A stretch of 12,683 nt of DNA from DATEPR01 sp036503065 (GTDB lineage Bacteria > Actinomycetota > Actinomycetes > Mycobacteriales > Pseudonocardiaceae): the NCBI GenBank assembly GCA_036503065.1, contig DASXXM010000211.1, positions 1 through 12,683 of the forward strand, in the 5' to 3' direction. Positions within the stretch are counted from its first letter, which is position 1, and every line of letters begins with the position of its first letter. The notes beneath the pieces were generated by a model, which was given only the letters and a program-made list of their open reading frames with translations, was not told where the DNA came from and searched no databases. Positions 7,126-12,683 of the stretch are shown piece by piece. Both the position numbers and the translations under genes were made by a program.

Positions 7126-7449
7126 TAAAGAACTCCCTGTTCTCCAACGGTCTTCCTGCCCAGGATTGGGCACTCCAGACGTTGCCAAAATCGATTTGGA
7201 GTTACCAGGCCGTTATGGCGAATCGTGCGCTTTCGCCACACGCCGCTGCGGTTAACGGGCAACCAACTCGGTGGCGCGTCGCCGCTGTTACGGCGGTGTG
7301 TCGTCCGACGTACACGCGGCTGCCCGGACGGCACGGATTGCCATCAACGCCGATTCGCCATGCGCGGTGAACTTCTCGTTCACCCGCCAGCAGTCGCTCG
7401 GACCTAGCGTCACATTGCCGGTTGTCGCGTGCCAAGGGGAGAAACGTCA
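7126..7449. other. 324-bp divergent pstS-pstB promoter region
   Basis: No gene is apparent. The pstB side carries a GGTGAAC/GTTCACC palindrome (7366-7384) and a TAGCGT -10-like element (7405-7410). The pstS side carries GTTAACCGCAG on the minus strand (plus 7246-7256), next to a weaker GTTGGTTGCCC (7257-7267), which could be a degenerate 11-bp-spaced PHO box. There are also two GTTA units 11 bp apart (7201-7222) and the palindrome AAATCGATTT (7188-7197). I could not assign a confident pstS -10 element. Confidence 0.6.
7366..7410 (+). promoter_or_regulatory. candidate PhoP-type PHO box and promoter of pstB
   Basis: GGTGAAC (7366-7372), five bases, then GTTCACC (7378-7384) form a perfect inverted repeat. 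Read as 11-bp units, GTGAACTTCTC (7367-7377) and GTTCACCCGCC (7378-7388) follow the actinobacterial PHO-box layout of tandem GTTCAYC units; the second unit is a very good match, the first is weak. TAGCGT at 7405-7410 fits a TANNNT -10 element placed downstream, so the box would cover the -35 region. This suggests phosphate-starvation control by PhoP (inference). Confidence 0.55.
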
Positions 7450-8346
7450 GTGACGTCGCAGGAGGCCAGTGCTCGGGAGACGGAGCTCGAACAAACCAGG
7501 TTGGACCTGCATCCGGCCGACCGGACGGAGGACAACGCGGCGCCTGGCGTTCCCCGTGCCGGCGAGATCAGCGGGCTGACCCTGGACGCGGTCGGCGTAT
7601 CCGCCTGGTTCGGCCGCCGCAAGGTACTGCAACGCGTTTCGCTGACGATGAACGCAGGTACCGTCACCGCGCTGATCGGCCCGTCGGGCTGTGGTAAGTC
7701 GACCTTTCTGCGCATTCTCAACCGTATGCACGAACTGATCCCCGGCGCGTCGCTGGCCGGCGAAGTGTGGCTCGACGGGACAGATATCTACCAGCACGAC
7801 CAACCGGTGGTGGAGACCCGACGCCGGATCGGCATGGTCTTCCAGAAGCCCAATCCGTTTCCGGCAATGTCCATTGCGGACAACGTGACCGCGGGCCTGA
7901 AGCTGACCGGGCAGCGGGCGTCCCGGTCCGAGCGGCGCGATCTCCTCGAGGAGTGCCTGACCCGCGCCGGGCTGTGGCGCGAGGTCAAGGACCGGCTCGG
8001 CCAGCCGGGCGGCGCGTTGTCCGGTGGCCAGCAACAACGCATGTGCATCGCCCGCTCACTGGCCGTGCGCCCGGACATCCTGCTCATGGACGAACCCTGC
8101 TCGGCGCTCGACCCGACGTCGACCCGCCGGATCGAGGAGACGATCGCCGCGCTGCGCGACGAGGTCACCATCGTCATCGTCACCCACAACATGCAGCAGG
8201 CGGCGCGGGTCTCCCAATACTGCGCGTTCTTCCTCGCCGAGAACGGTGAACCGGGCTACATCGTGGAAGCCGGCCCGACCGACGCGATGTTCAACGCGCC
8301 GATCGACCCACGAACGACCGACTACGTCCAGGGCCGCTTCGGCTGA
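7450..8346 (+). CDS. pstB: phosphate ABC transporter ATP-binding protein PstB
   Basis: 298 residues from GTG 7450, chosen because AGGGGAG (7435-7441) lies 8 bases upstream; an in-frame GTG at 7429 has no ribosome site. ATPase motifs: Walker A GPSGCGKST (77-85), Q-loop Q132 in the PstB-typical MVFQKPNPFP (129-138), signature LSGGQQQR (190-197), Walker B ILLMDEP (210-216) followed by PstB-typical CSALDPTST, and H-loop His246 in VTHNMQQA. It drives phosphate import with PstC and PstA at the inner face of the membrane. It carries about 40 extra polar residues at the N terminus compared with the usual PstB of about 260 residues. It stands apart from pstC and pstA and diverges from pstS, so it must pair with a permease encoded elsewhere or be a second, accessory copy. 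Confidence 0.9.
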   Translation: MTSQEASARETELEQTRLDLHPADRTEDNAAPGVPRAGEISGLTLDAVGVSAWFGRRKVLQRVSLTMNAGTVTALIGPSGCGKSTFLRILNRMHELIPGASLAGEVWLDGTDIYQHDQPVVETRRRIGMVFQKPNPFPAMSIADNVTAGLKLTGQRASRSERRDLLEECLTRAGLWREVKDRLGQPGGALSGGQQQRMCIARSLAVRPDILLMDEPCSALDPTSTRRIEETIAALRDEVTIVIVTHNMQQAARVSQYCAFFLAENGEPGYIVEAGPTDAMFNAPIDPRTTDYVQGRFG

Positions 8347-8353
8347 CCACTTG

Positions 8354-8395
8354 GCGGTACCGCGGTCGACCCACGACTTTCGGTACTGTCGCAAC
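8354..8395 (+). promoter_or_regulatory. possible leaderless promoter for the DinB-family gene
   Basis: TACTGT at 8384-8389 is a TANNNT -10 element six bases before GTG 8396, the spacing typical of leaderless actinobacterial transcripts. No ribosome site precedes that GTG. A 10-bp palindrome GCGGTACCGC (8354-8363) and GGTCGACC (8364-8371) lie in the -35 to -10 area and could be operators. No clear -35 is seen. Confidence 0.35.
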
Positions 8396-8890
8396 GTGGC
8401 GATCGAGTTCACCACCGCGAACGAGCGGGATGCCCTCACCGGCTTCCTGGACAGGCAGCGGGATGCGCTGATCAGGAAGGTCCGGGGCGTCAGCGACGCC
8501 GACGCGCGCCGGGCACCGACGGCCAGTTCGCTCTCATTGCTGGGGCTGCTCAAGCATTCGTCCGTATGGGAGGACCGGTGGTTCCAGGGCATCGTCGCCG
8601 GGCGCTCCCTCGCTGACGGGTGGCCGGAGCGCGAGTCCCCGGTCCCGGACGACGACTTCCTCGTCGACGACGGAGACACGGTCGAGCAGTGGGTGGCCCG
8701 CTACGAGGAGGCAGCGGAGACGTCCCGGCGGATCGTTGCCACCATGGACCTCGACCGTTCCTGCGCGCGCCCGGACATCATCGACTGCAACCTGCGCTGC
8801 GTGCTGCTGCACCTGATCGAGGAGACCGCCCGGCACGCCGGCCACGCCGACATCATCCGCGAGACTCTCGACGGAAGTCGGGGCATGTAG
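8396..8890 (+). CDS. DinB/DUF664-family protein
   Basis: 164 residues from GTG 8396. Homology-like sequence begins right at VAIEFTTANERDAL and a TACTGT -10-like element sits six bases upstream, so a leaderless start is likely. It has the usual length of a DinB-like four-helix protein. Family signs: SLLGLLKHSSVWEDRWF (47-63) with metal-candidate His54, and LLHLIEETARHAGHADIIRE (137-156) with His139, His147 and His150, ending in the common LDGSRG. DinB/DUF664 proteins bind a metal through His residues, and actinobacterial members include mycothiol-dependent enzymes; the substrate here is unknown. It is 49 bases after pstB and not obviously linked to phosphate. A related protein is encoded at 12243 onward. 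Confidence 0.82.
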   Translation: MAIEFTTANERDALTGFLDRQRDALIRKVRGVSDADARRAPTASSLSLLGLLKHSSVWEDRWFQGIVAGRSLADGWPERESPVPDDDFLVDDGDTVEQWVARYEEAAETSRRIVATMDLDRSCARPDIIDCNLRCVLLHLIEETARHAGHADIIRETLDGSRGM

Positions 8891-8933
8891 GACGACAATC
8901 CGCTGCTGGGCGCTTCCCCTCGCGAACCTGACG

Positions 8934-8972
8934 TTCGCTATAGCATGTAGCTTACATGCTGTATGCTATATC
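8934..8972. repeat. outlying GCTATAGC motif fused to an imperfect hairpin
   Basis: TTCGCTATAGCATG (8934-8947) has the same GCTATAGC core (8937-8944) as the array upstream of the monooxygenase. It runs directly into an inverted repeat, AGCATGTA (8942-8949) with TACATGCT (8953-8960), which extends to 11 bp with one mismatch. A degenerate second core, GCTATATC, is at 8965-8972. The element lies between the convergent ends of the DinB gene and the monooxygenase, so it may end transcription or bind the same protein as the main array. Confidence 0.6.
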
Positions 8973-9017
8973 AATGCCATCCAGATCGTGTGTTCTCGGC
9001 TGGGACGTGGTCCTCAT

Positions 9018-10586
9018 CTAACGAGCGGCTGCCGAGCGGGTGATGGTGGTGAGGGCTTGGTGGAGAGTGGGGTCGCTTGGTGGGAAATCGGGCCAGCAGG
9101 CACCGATGTAGCCGTCAGGTCGCACGAGTAGTACGCCCTGTTGGCTGATGCCGCACAGGTCGATGTGTTCCTTGGGCAGGGTCTCGATGTGTAGCGGCCA
9201 CGGTGCGATGGTCTGTTGCCGCCACTTGTCGGGGTCCGGGGTGAACAGGGTGAACCATTCGCCTATGGCGTCGAGCGTGGAGCGGTTCTCGGTCAGCCAG
9301 AGGTGCGGCATGCGGTGGCCCGGCTTGGCGGTGGGCACGTACTCCGTGCCGATGTCGGGTGGGGTGCTGTCGTCGGTGAGGACGGCAGCGGAGTGGTAGG
9401 TGGCGCCGAGCACAAGCCCGAGTTGGGCGAAGTACTGGTCCGACCATGGCCGTTCGATCTGGTCCTGCGCTGTCTCGCCTGCTTGGAGCTGCTCGAGGCG
9501 CCGGTTCTGTACGTCGCGCATGAGCTGGGTGTTGGCCACCGTTTGGCGGAGAGTCTCGCGGGCGACGGGTTGTCGTTCCGCCTCGTACGTTTCCAAGAGG
9601 CCCGGTCCCGCCCACCCGCGCAGTACGCCCGTCAGTTTCCAGCAGAGGTTGTGCACATCGGCGATGCCGACGTTCATGCCCATGCCGCCGGTCGGCGGAA
9701 CCGCGTGCGCCGCATCGCCGGCCAGCAGGATCCGGCCGTGCTGGAAGCGCTCGGCGATGAACGCGTTCACCACCCAGTGCTGAATTCGCAACACATCGAC
9801 GGACAGGTCGGCGCCGGCGCCGGGGCCGATGGCACGCGAGACGAGGCCGTGCCAGTCGGCGTGGTCGGGGTCCTCAGGTGTGGGAATGCTCCAGAACCAG
9901 CCTCGCTCGGGGTAGATCGGGCCGAATCCGCCGTACGCGGTGAAGTACGCCCCGGCTGGCTGGTCGGCGGACCATCGGGTGAGATCCGCGTCGAACACGA
10001 CGGTGGTGCTGCGCCCCAGCGCGCCGGGGCCGATGGTGTCGATGCCAAGACGTTGGCGGACAGTGGAGTTCGCGCCGTCGGCGGCGAGTAGGTAACGGGC
10101 ACGAACGCGGGTCTCTTCGCCACTTTCGCGGTCCACGAGCAGGGCGACGACGCTGTCGGTTTCCTCGGTCAGGTCGATGAGCTCGACCCCGAACCGCAGA
10201 TCCGTGTCCGCCGCTGCGAGCAGGGTGGGTTCCAGCCGGTCCTGCGAGGTGAGGACGCCGGTCTCCGGACTTTCGGGGATCGGCGCGTTGATCCCGATCA
10301 TTCCCTCGGTGGCGAAGTCGGGGGCGAGCAGGGTGTCGCGGAAGCGGACGCGGCCGAACTCTCGCGCGAAGGCGCGGTCCCTGATCCTGGTGGCGAGCCC
10401 GAGCTGGCGATAGATCTCCATCGTGCGGACGTTGACCAGCCGGGATCGCGGAAACGGTGACAGCTTGCGGTACTTCTCGACCAGCAGTGTCCGCACGCCC
10501 CAGCGTTCCAGCAGCGCTCGGGCGGTGAGCCCGACCGGCCCCCCGCCGACGATCAATACCTCCACCTCAGGCCCCCGATCCGTCAT
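9018..10586 (-). CDS. FAD-dependent aromatic monooxygenase (PHBH/MhpA-like class A flavoprotein)
   Basis: 522 residues from ATG at 10586 on the minus strand, with AAGG 7-8 bases upstream. Class A flavoprotein monooxygenase motifs appear in order: dinucleotide-binding VLIVGGGPVGLTARALLERW (10-29) with Glu37, SRLVNVRTMEIYRQLG (48-63), the DG motif YLLAADGANSTVRQRLG (165-181), and the GD motif RILLAGDAAHAVPPTGGMGM (285-304) followed by NVGIADVHNLCWKL. The C-terminal part ends in GVLLVRPDGYIGACW, the thioredoxin-like tail of PgaE/RdmE/MhpA-type hydroxylases. Such enzymes use NAD(P)H and oxygen to hydroxylate phenolic or polyketide substrates; the substrate here cannot be read. A possible hairpin (TTGCG 10596-10600, CGCAA 10617-10621, with CCGGC/GCCGG inside) overlaps the ribosome site. 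GCTATAGC motifs flank the gene on both sides. It is divergent from the DUF3800-like gene across a 655-bp spacer. Confidence 0.88.
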   Translation of the reverse strand: MTDRGPEVEVLIVGGGPVGLTARALLERWGVRTLLVEKYRKLSPFPRSRLVNVRTMEIYRQLGLATRIRDRAFAREFGRVRFRDTLLAPDFATEGMIGINAPIPESPETGVLTSQDRLEPTLLAAADTDLRFGVELIDLTEETDSVVALLVDRESGEETRVRARYLLAADGANSTVRQRLGIDTIGPGALGRSTTVVFDADLTRWSADQPAGAYFTAYGGFGPIYPERGWFWSIPTPEDPDHADWHGLVSRAIGPGAGADLSVDVLRIQHWVVNAFIAERFQHGRILLAGDAAHAVPPTGGMGMNVGIADVHNLCWKLTGVLRGWAGPGLLETYEAERQPVARETLRQTVANTQLMRDVQNRRLEQLQAGETAQDQIERPWSDQYFAQLGLVLGATYHSAAVLTDDSTPPDIGTEYVPTAKPGHRMPHLWLTENRSTLDAIGEWFTLFTPDPDKWRQQTIAPWPLHIETLPKEHIDLCGISQQGVLLVRPDGYIGACWPDFPPSDPTLHQALTTITRSAAAR

Positions 10587-10759
10587 AGATCAACCTTGCG
10601 CCATCCGGCCGCCGGTCGCAACGTCAGTACGGGCAGCCCATCAGGCCGGACAGCCGCGACCGAACGCGCCGAGTAGGCGGTTCGAACGTCTCACGGTCGA
10701 CGGCCAGATGCCTGTTTGTGATGCATGGGCCGGGGCGAACCGGGAACGGTCCAATGCGG

Positions 10760-11160
10760 TTGCTATAGCATGAGCTCGGTTGTTTGGATCGCCGTGGTGC
10801 ATCCTATTTGCTATAGCATGCGGCTTGATCGTGCTTGATCGTGCTTGATCGTGCTTGATCGTGCTGCGGTAAATGCTGCGACGAAGGCGGCGCACAGCGG
10901 GCCAGCAAGCGGTGTTCGGACAACAGAACACGAGTCGCTCGGCGACCCCGGTGGACAGCAGCATATTTGCTATAGCGTGTTTGCTATAGCACTGAGCTAG
11001 GCTGCGTGGTGGGTGGCGCAGCATGTTTGCTATAGCATGGTTTGGTTGTGTGGTGGGGTACAGCTATTTGCTATAACCCGAACGCGCTGAGCGGGGACGC
11101 CGAGACCGGACAGGATGACTGGTTGCTATAGCTTATTTGCTATAGCTTATTTGCTATAGC
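10760..11160 (+). repeat. array of TATTTGCTATAGCATG-type palindromic motifs
   Basis: Exact GCTATAGC cores (an 8-bp palindrome) start at 10762, 10811, 10969, 10983, 11029, 11125, 11139 and 11153, plus a degenerate GCTATAAC at 11070. Although the core is symmetric, the flanks are not: T-rich sequence (mostly ATTT or GTTT) is always on the left and often ATG on the right, so all copies point the same way, toward the DUF3800-like gene. Start-to-start spacing is exactly 14 bp for 10969-10983, 11125-11139 and 11139-11153; others are 41-55 bp, with one gap of 158. The last three copies form a near-perfect tandem ending at 11160. Possible roles: cooperative operators for a dimeric regulator (the central TA dyad resembles GntR-family sites), iterons, or recognition sites of an element. 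Confidence 0.85.
10825..10866 (+). repeat. 10-bp tandem repeat (CTTGATCGTG) x 4.2
   Basis: Four perfect consecutive copies of CTTGATCGTG start at 10825, 10835, 10845 and 10855, followed by a partial CT. The period is close to one DNA helical turn. It lies seven bases after one GCTATAGC motif. Confidence 0.95.
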
Positions 11161-11241
11161 ATGCTGCTCGGCTGTGGCTCGGCTAGATCCGTTCGGAGTA
11201 TGTCTGTGCGCGTTTTTGGGGCGGATGAGTTAGCTTGTGTC

Positions 11242-12213
11242 ATGCGCACCGTCGCCTGCGACGAGTCCGGTTCGGAGGGTGAGAACCTCGTCCGCGGCGA
11301 AACAGATGTGTTCGCGTATGCCAGCGTGCACGTCACCACCGCCTCGGCGGCGGCCTGCGTCGCCGAACTTCGGGACCGAATACGGTCGCCTGCCCTGGAG
11401 TACAAGGCGAACCACCTGCTGCGCGCGAAACACCGATCGGCACTGACGTGGTTACTCGGCCCGACCGGGCCGATCTCCGGCCGCGCGCACGTTCAGCTGA
11501 CGGACAAGACGTTCTTTCTCGTCGGCAAGGTGATCGACGTGCTCGTCGACGAAGTCGGTTACGCGGACAGCATCGGCCGGCGGCAGCAACCGCGCGCCGA
11601 GACAATGACCCGCACCCTGTACCGCGACGGACCGCGTACGTTCGGCAGCACGGCGTGGCCAGCTTTTCTGGAGTCATTCGTCGAACTGAAACGTAGCGCG
11701 ACCCAGCAGGACGGCGAACCAGCCGTCGACGCGTTCTTCCACATCGCCGACAAGTTGGGCGAGTCACACGAGATCATGCGGCTGATAGCCCGTGCCAGAC
11801 CGGCGGCCGAAACGTTCCTGGCACAACTGGCCGACAACCCGAAGGCGATTCCGGCCCTCGATCCCCTGATGCCGGCCATCCTGCACACCGTCGCGCACTG
11901 GTGCGCCGACGGCAGGCCGGTATCCATCGTGCACGACGAACAACCGTCGTTGACCGACGACCGTATCGCCCAACTCCTGGAAAAACTCAGTGGTCAACTG
12001 GTTGGCATACGGTTCGTCGACTCACGATCGGACCCACGCGTCCAGGTAGCCGACTTCCTGGCAGGCGTGGCCCGACGAATCGCGTCCGAGGAACTCAACA
12101 CCCGCGGCGACGCCGAACTCACCGCGCTCCTGCGACCGTACGTGGACCCCACCTCAACCTGGGGCGACCCACGAAGCGGCGCGCTACTCGGCGTTCGTCA
12201 AATCCCTTGCTGA
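11242..12213 (+). CDS. DUF3800-like protein, probable RNase H-like nuclease-type fold
   Basis: 323 residues from ATG 11242, chosen because DUF3800 proteins begin a few residues before the DESG motif (here CDESG, 6-10). Upstream in-frame starts exist: GTG 11206 with GGAG 7 bases before it, ATG 11200, and ATG 11161 immediately after the last repeat. The -10-like TAGCTT (11231-11236) five bases before ATG 11242 would allow a leaderless transcript. Family signs: DESG, LEYKANHLLR (52-61) with Glu53 and Lys55, TDKTFFLVGKVIDVL (87-101), IVHDEQ (229-234), and the diagnostic C-terminal FVDSRSDPRVQVADFLAGVA (258-277). The spaced acidic residues (Asp7, Glu53, Asp88, Asp232, Asp270) would suit a metal-dependent nuclease-like site; that is inference. 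DUF3800 genes are often on mobile or accessory DNA, which fits the repeat-rich upstream region. Confidence 0.75.
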   Translation: MRTVACDESGSEGENLVRGETDVFAYASVHVTTASAAACVAELRDRIRSPALEYKANHLLRAKHRSALTWLLGPTGPISGRAHVQLTDKTFFLVGKVIDVLVDEVGYADSIGRRQQPRAETMTRTLYRDGPRTFGSTAWPAFLESFVELKRSATQQDGEPAVDAFFHIADKLGESHEIMRLIARARPAAETFLAQLADNPKAIPALDPLMPAILHTVAHWCADGRPVSIVHDEQPSLTDDRIAQLLEKLSGQLVGIRFVDSRSDPRVQVADFLAGVARRIASEELNTRGDAELTALLRPYVDPTSTWGDPRSGALLGVRQIPC

Positions 12214-12242
12214 ACAGGTACGAATCGCGGACGATCGCGGCT

Positions 12243-12683
12243 ATGGCCACGACCCGACGAGCCGACATGTTCACCGCGGACGGCAGGCCGTCCGACGACG
12301 ACCCGCGCGAGAACGGGCCAAGGTTGGGCGACGAGCGCGGCACGCTGGTCGAATCCCTGCGGCGCCAACGCCTCACCCTGGAGATGAAGTGCTCGGGTCT
12401 TGATGCGGAGGCCATGGCGCTGCGTTCCATCGAGCCGTCGACGATGTCGCTCCTGGGACTGGTGCGACACCTGGCCGAGATGGAGCGAACGTCGTTCCGG
12501 AACGTGATGGCGGGGCAGGGCGCACCCCGGCTGTTCTGCTCCGAAACCAACCGTGACGGGGATTTCGACGGTGCTGTTCCGGACACTCAGGTGGTTGCGG
12601 AGGCGTGGGAAGCATGGCGAGCAGAGGTGGACTTCGCCGAGCGGTTCGTGGCCGAGTCACCCAGTCTCGACATCGCCGGCAAC
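12243..12683 (+). CDS. DinB/DUF664-family protein (3' partial)
   Basis: The frame is open from ATG 12243 to the right edge, giving the first 147 residues. ATG 12267 (residue 9) is an alternative start; neither has a good ribosome site. An acidic leader, GRPSDDDPRENGPRLGDERG (14-33), precedes LVESLRRQRLTLEMKCSGLD and PSTMSLLGLVRHLAEMERTS (66-85). The latter is the same first-helix block, with metal-candidate His76, as SLLGLLKHSSVWE in the DinB protein at 8396-8890. The C-terminal His cluster would lie beyond the window. It starts 29 bases after the DUF3800-like gene and could be cotranscribed with it, but DinB/DUF664 genes are common and this may be coincidental. Confidence 0.8.
   Translation, partial: MATTRRADMFTADGRPSDDDPRENGPRLGDERGTLVESLRRQRLTLEMKCSGLDAEAMALRSIEPSTMSLLGLVRHLAEMERTSFRNVMAGQGAPRLFCSETNRDGDFDGAVPDTQVVAEAWEAWRAEVDFAERFVAESPSLDIAGN

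Larger units (their letters stand above)
10587..11241. other. 655-bp divergent intergenic region packed with repeats
   Basis: The gap between the monooxygenase (minus) and the DUF3800-like gene (plus) holds no convincing gene. The minus-strand frame at 10641-11024 has no family-like sequence, and its AIAN segments are simply translations of the repeat. The first 170 bases after the monooxygenase start hold no copy of the motif. From 10760 to 11160 the region is dominated by GCTATAGC elements, with a separate 10-bp tandem repeat at 10825-10866. Its many A/T-rich motifs contrast with the surrounding DNA. Confidence 0.75.

Noticed and set aside
9216..10091. Plus-strand open frame opposite the monooxygenase
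   Set aside because: The minus-strand product has all flavoprotein motifs in order, so this frame is a shadow.
10641..11024. Minus-strand frame of 127 codons in the repeat region
   Set aside because: No family-like sequence; its AIAN segments are translations of the GCTATAGC repeat, and it has no good ribosome site.
10760..11160. CRISPR array
   Set aside because: The repeated unit is only about 14-16 bp, spacing is irregular (14 to 158 bp), some copies are directly tandem, and no cas genes are present.

Overview
The window is high-GC DNA with strong third-position G/C, GTG as well as ATG starts, GGAG-type ribosome binding sites and a TTGTCCACA-type DnaA box. This points to a filamentous actinobacterium, probably in or near the Pseudonocardiaceae. 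The genus is an inference; no rRNA or tRNA is present to anchor it.

Positions 1-4445 hold a tight three-gene operon for cell-surface proteins. The first is the C-terminal part of a PstS-like phosphate-binding protein with a Gly/Ala-rich stalk and a C-terminal membrane anchor. The second is an 863-residue secreted, membrane-anchored protein with weak PstS-like signatures. The third is a membrane-bound sortase-fold protein whose catalytic His and Cys both appear to be replaced. A 436-bp spacer follows, holding two inverted DnaA boxes framed by a CTTGTCAAG/CTTGACAAG repeat pair. Positions 4882-6051 encode a secreted phytase-like esterase-family protein, which converges on a soluble secreted PstS (complement 6130-7125) across a perfect 15-bp hairpin terminator. 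Divergent from pstS is an orphan pstB ATPase gene (7450-8346). The pstS-pstB spacer carries a GGTGAAC-N5-GTTCACC palindrome that resembles a PHO box. Most of positions 1-8346 therefore reads as a phosphate-acquisition neighbourhood, but pstC and pstA are absent from it.

Positions 8396-8890 encode a DinB/DUF664 protein, possibly from a leaderless transcript. From about 8930 the character changes. An FAD-dependent aromatic monooxygenase (complement 9018-10586) is flanked on both sides by copies of a palindromic motif, GCTATAGC. A dense, same-orientation array of this motif (consensus TATTTGCTATAGCATG, eight exact copies and one degenerate, often 14 bp apart) fills the 655-bp gap between the monooxygenase and a divergent DUF3800-like gene (11242-12213). 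The gap also holds a separate 10-bp tandem repeat. A second DinB/DUF664 gene (12243 onward) runs off the right edge.

The two strongest leads are the GCTATAGC array next to the DUF3800-like gene, and the degenerate sortase encoded with two anchored phosphate-binding-type proteins.
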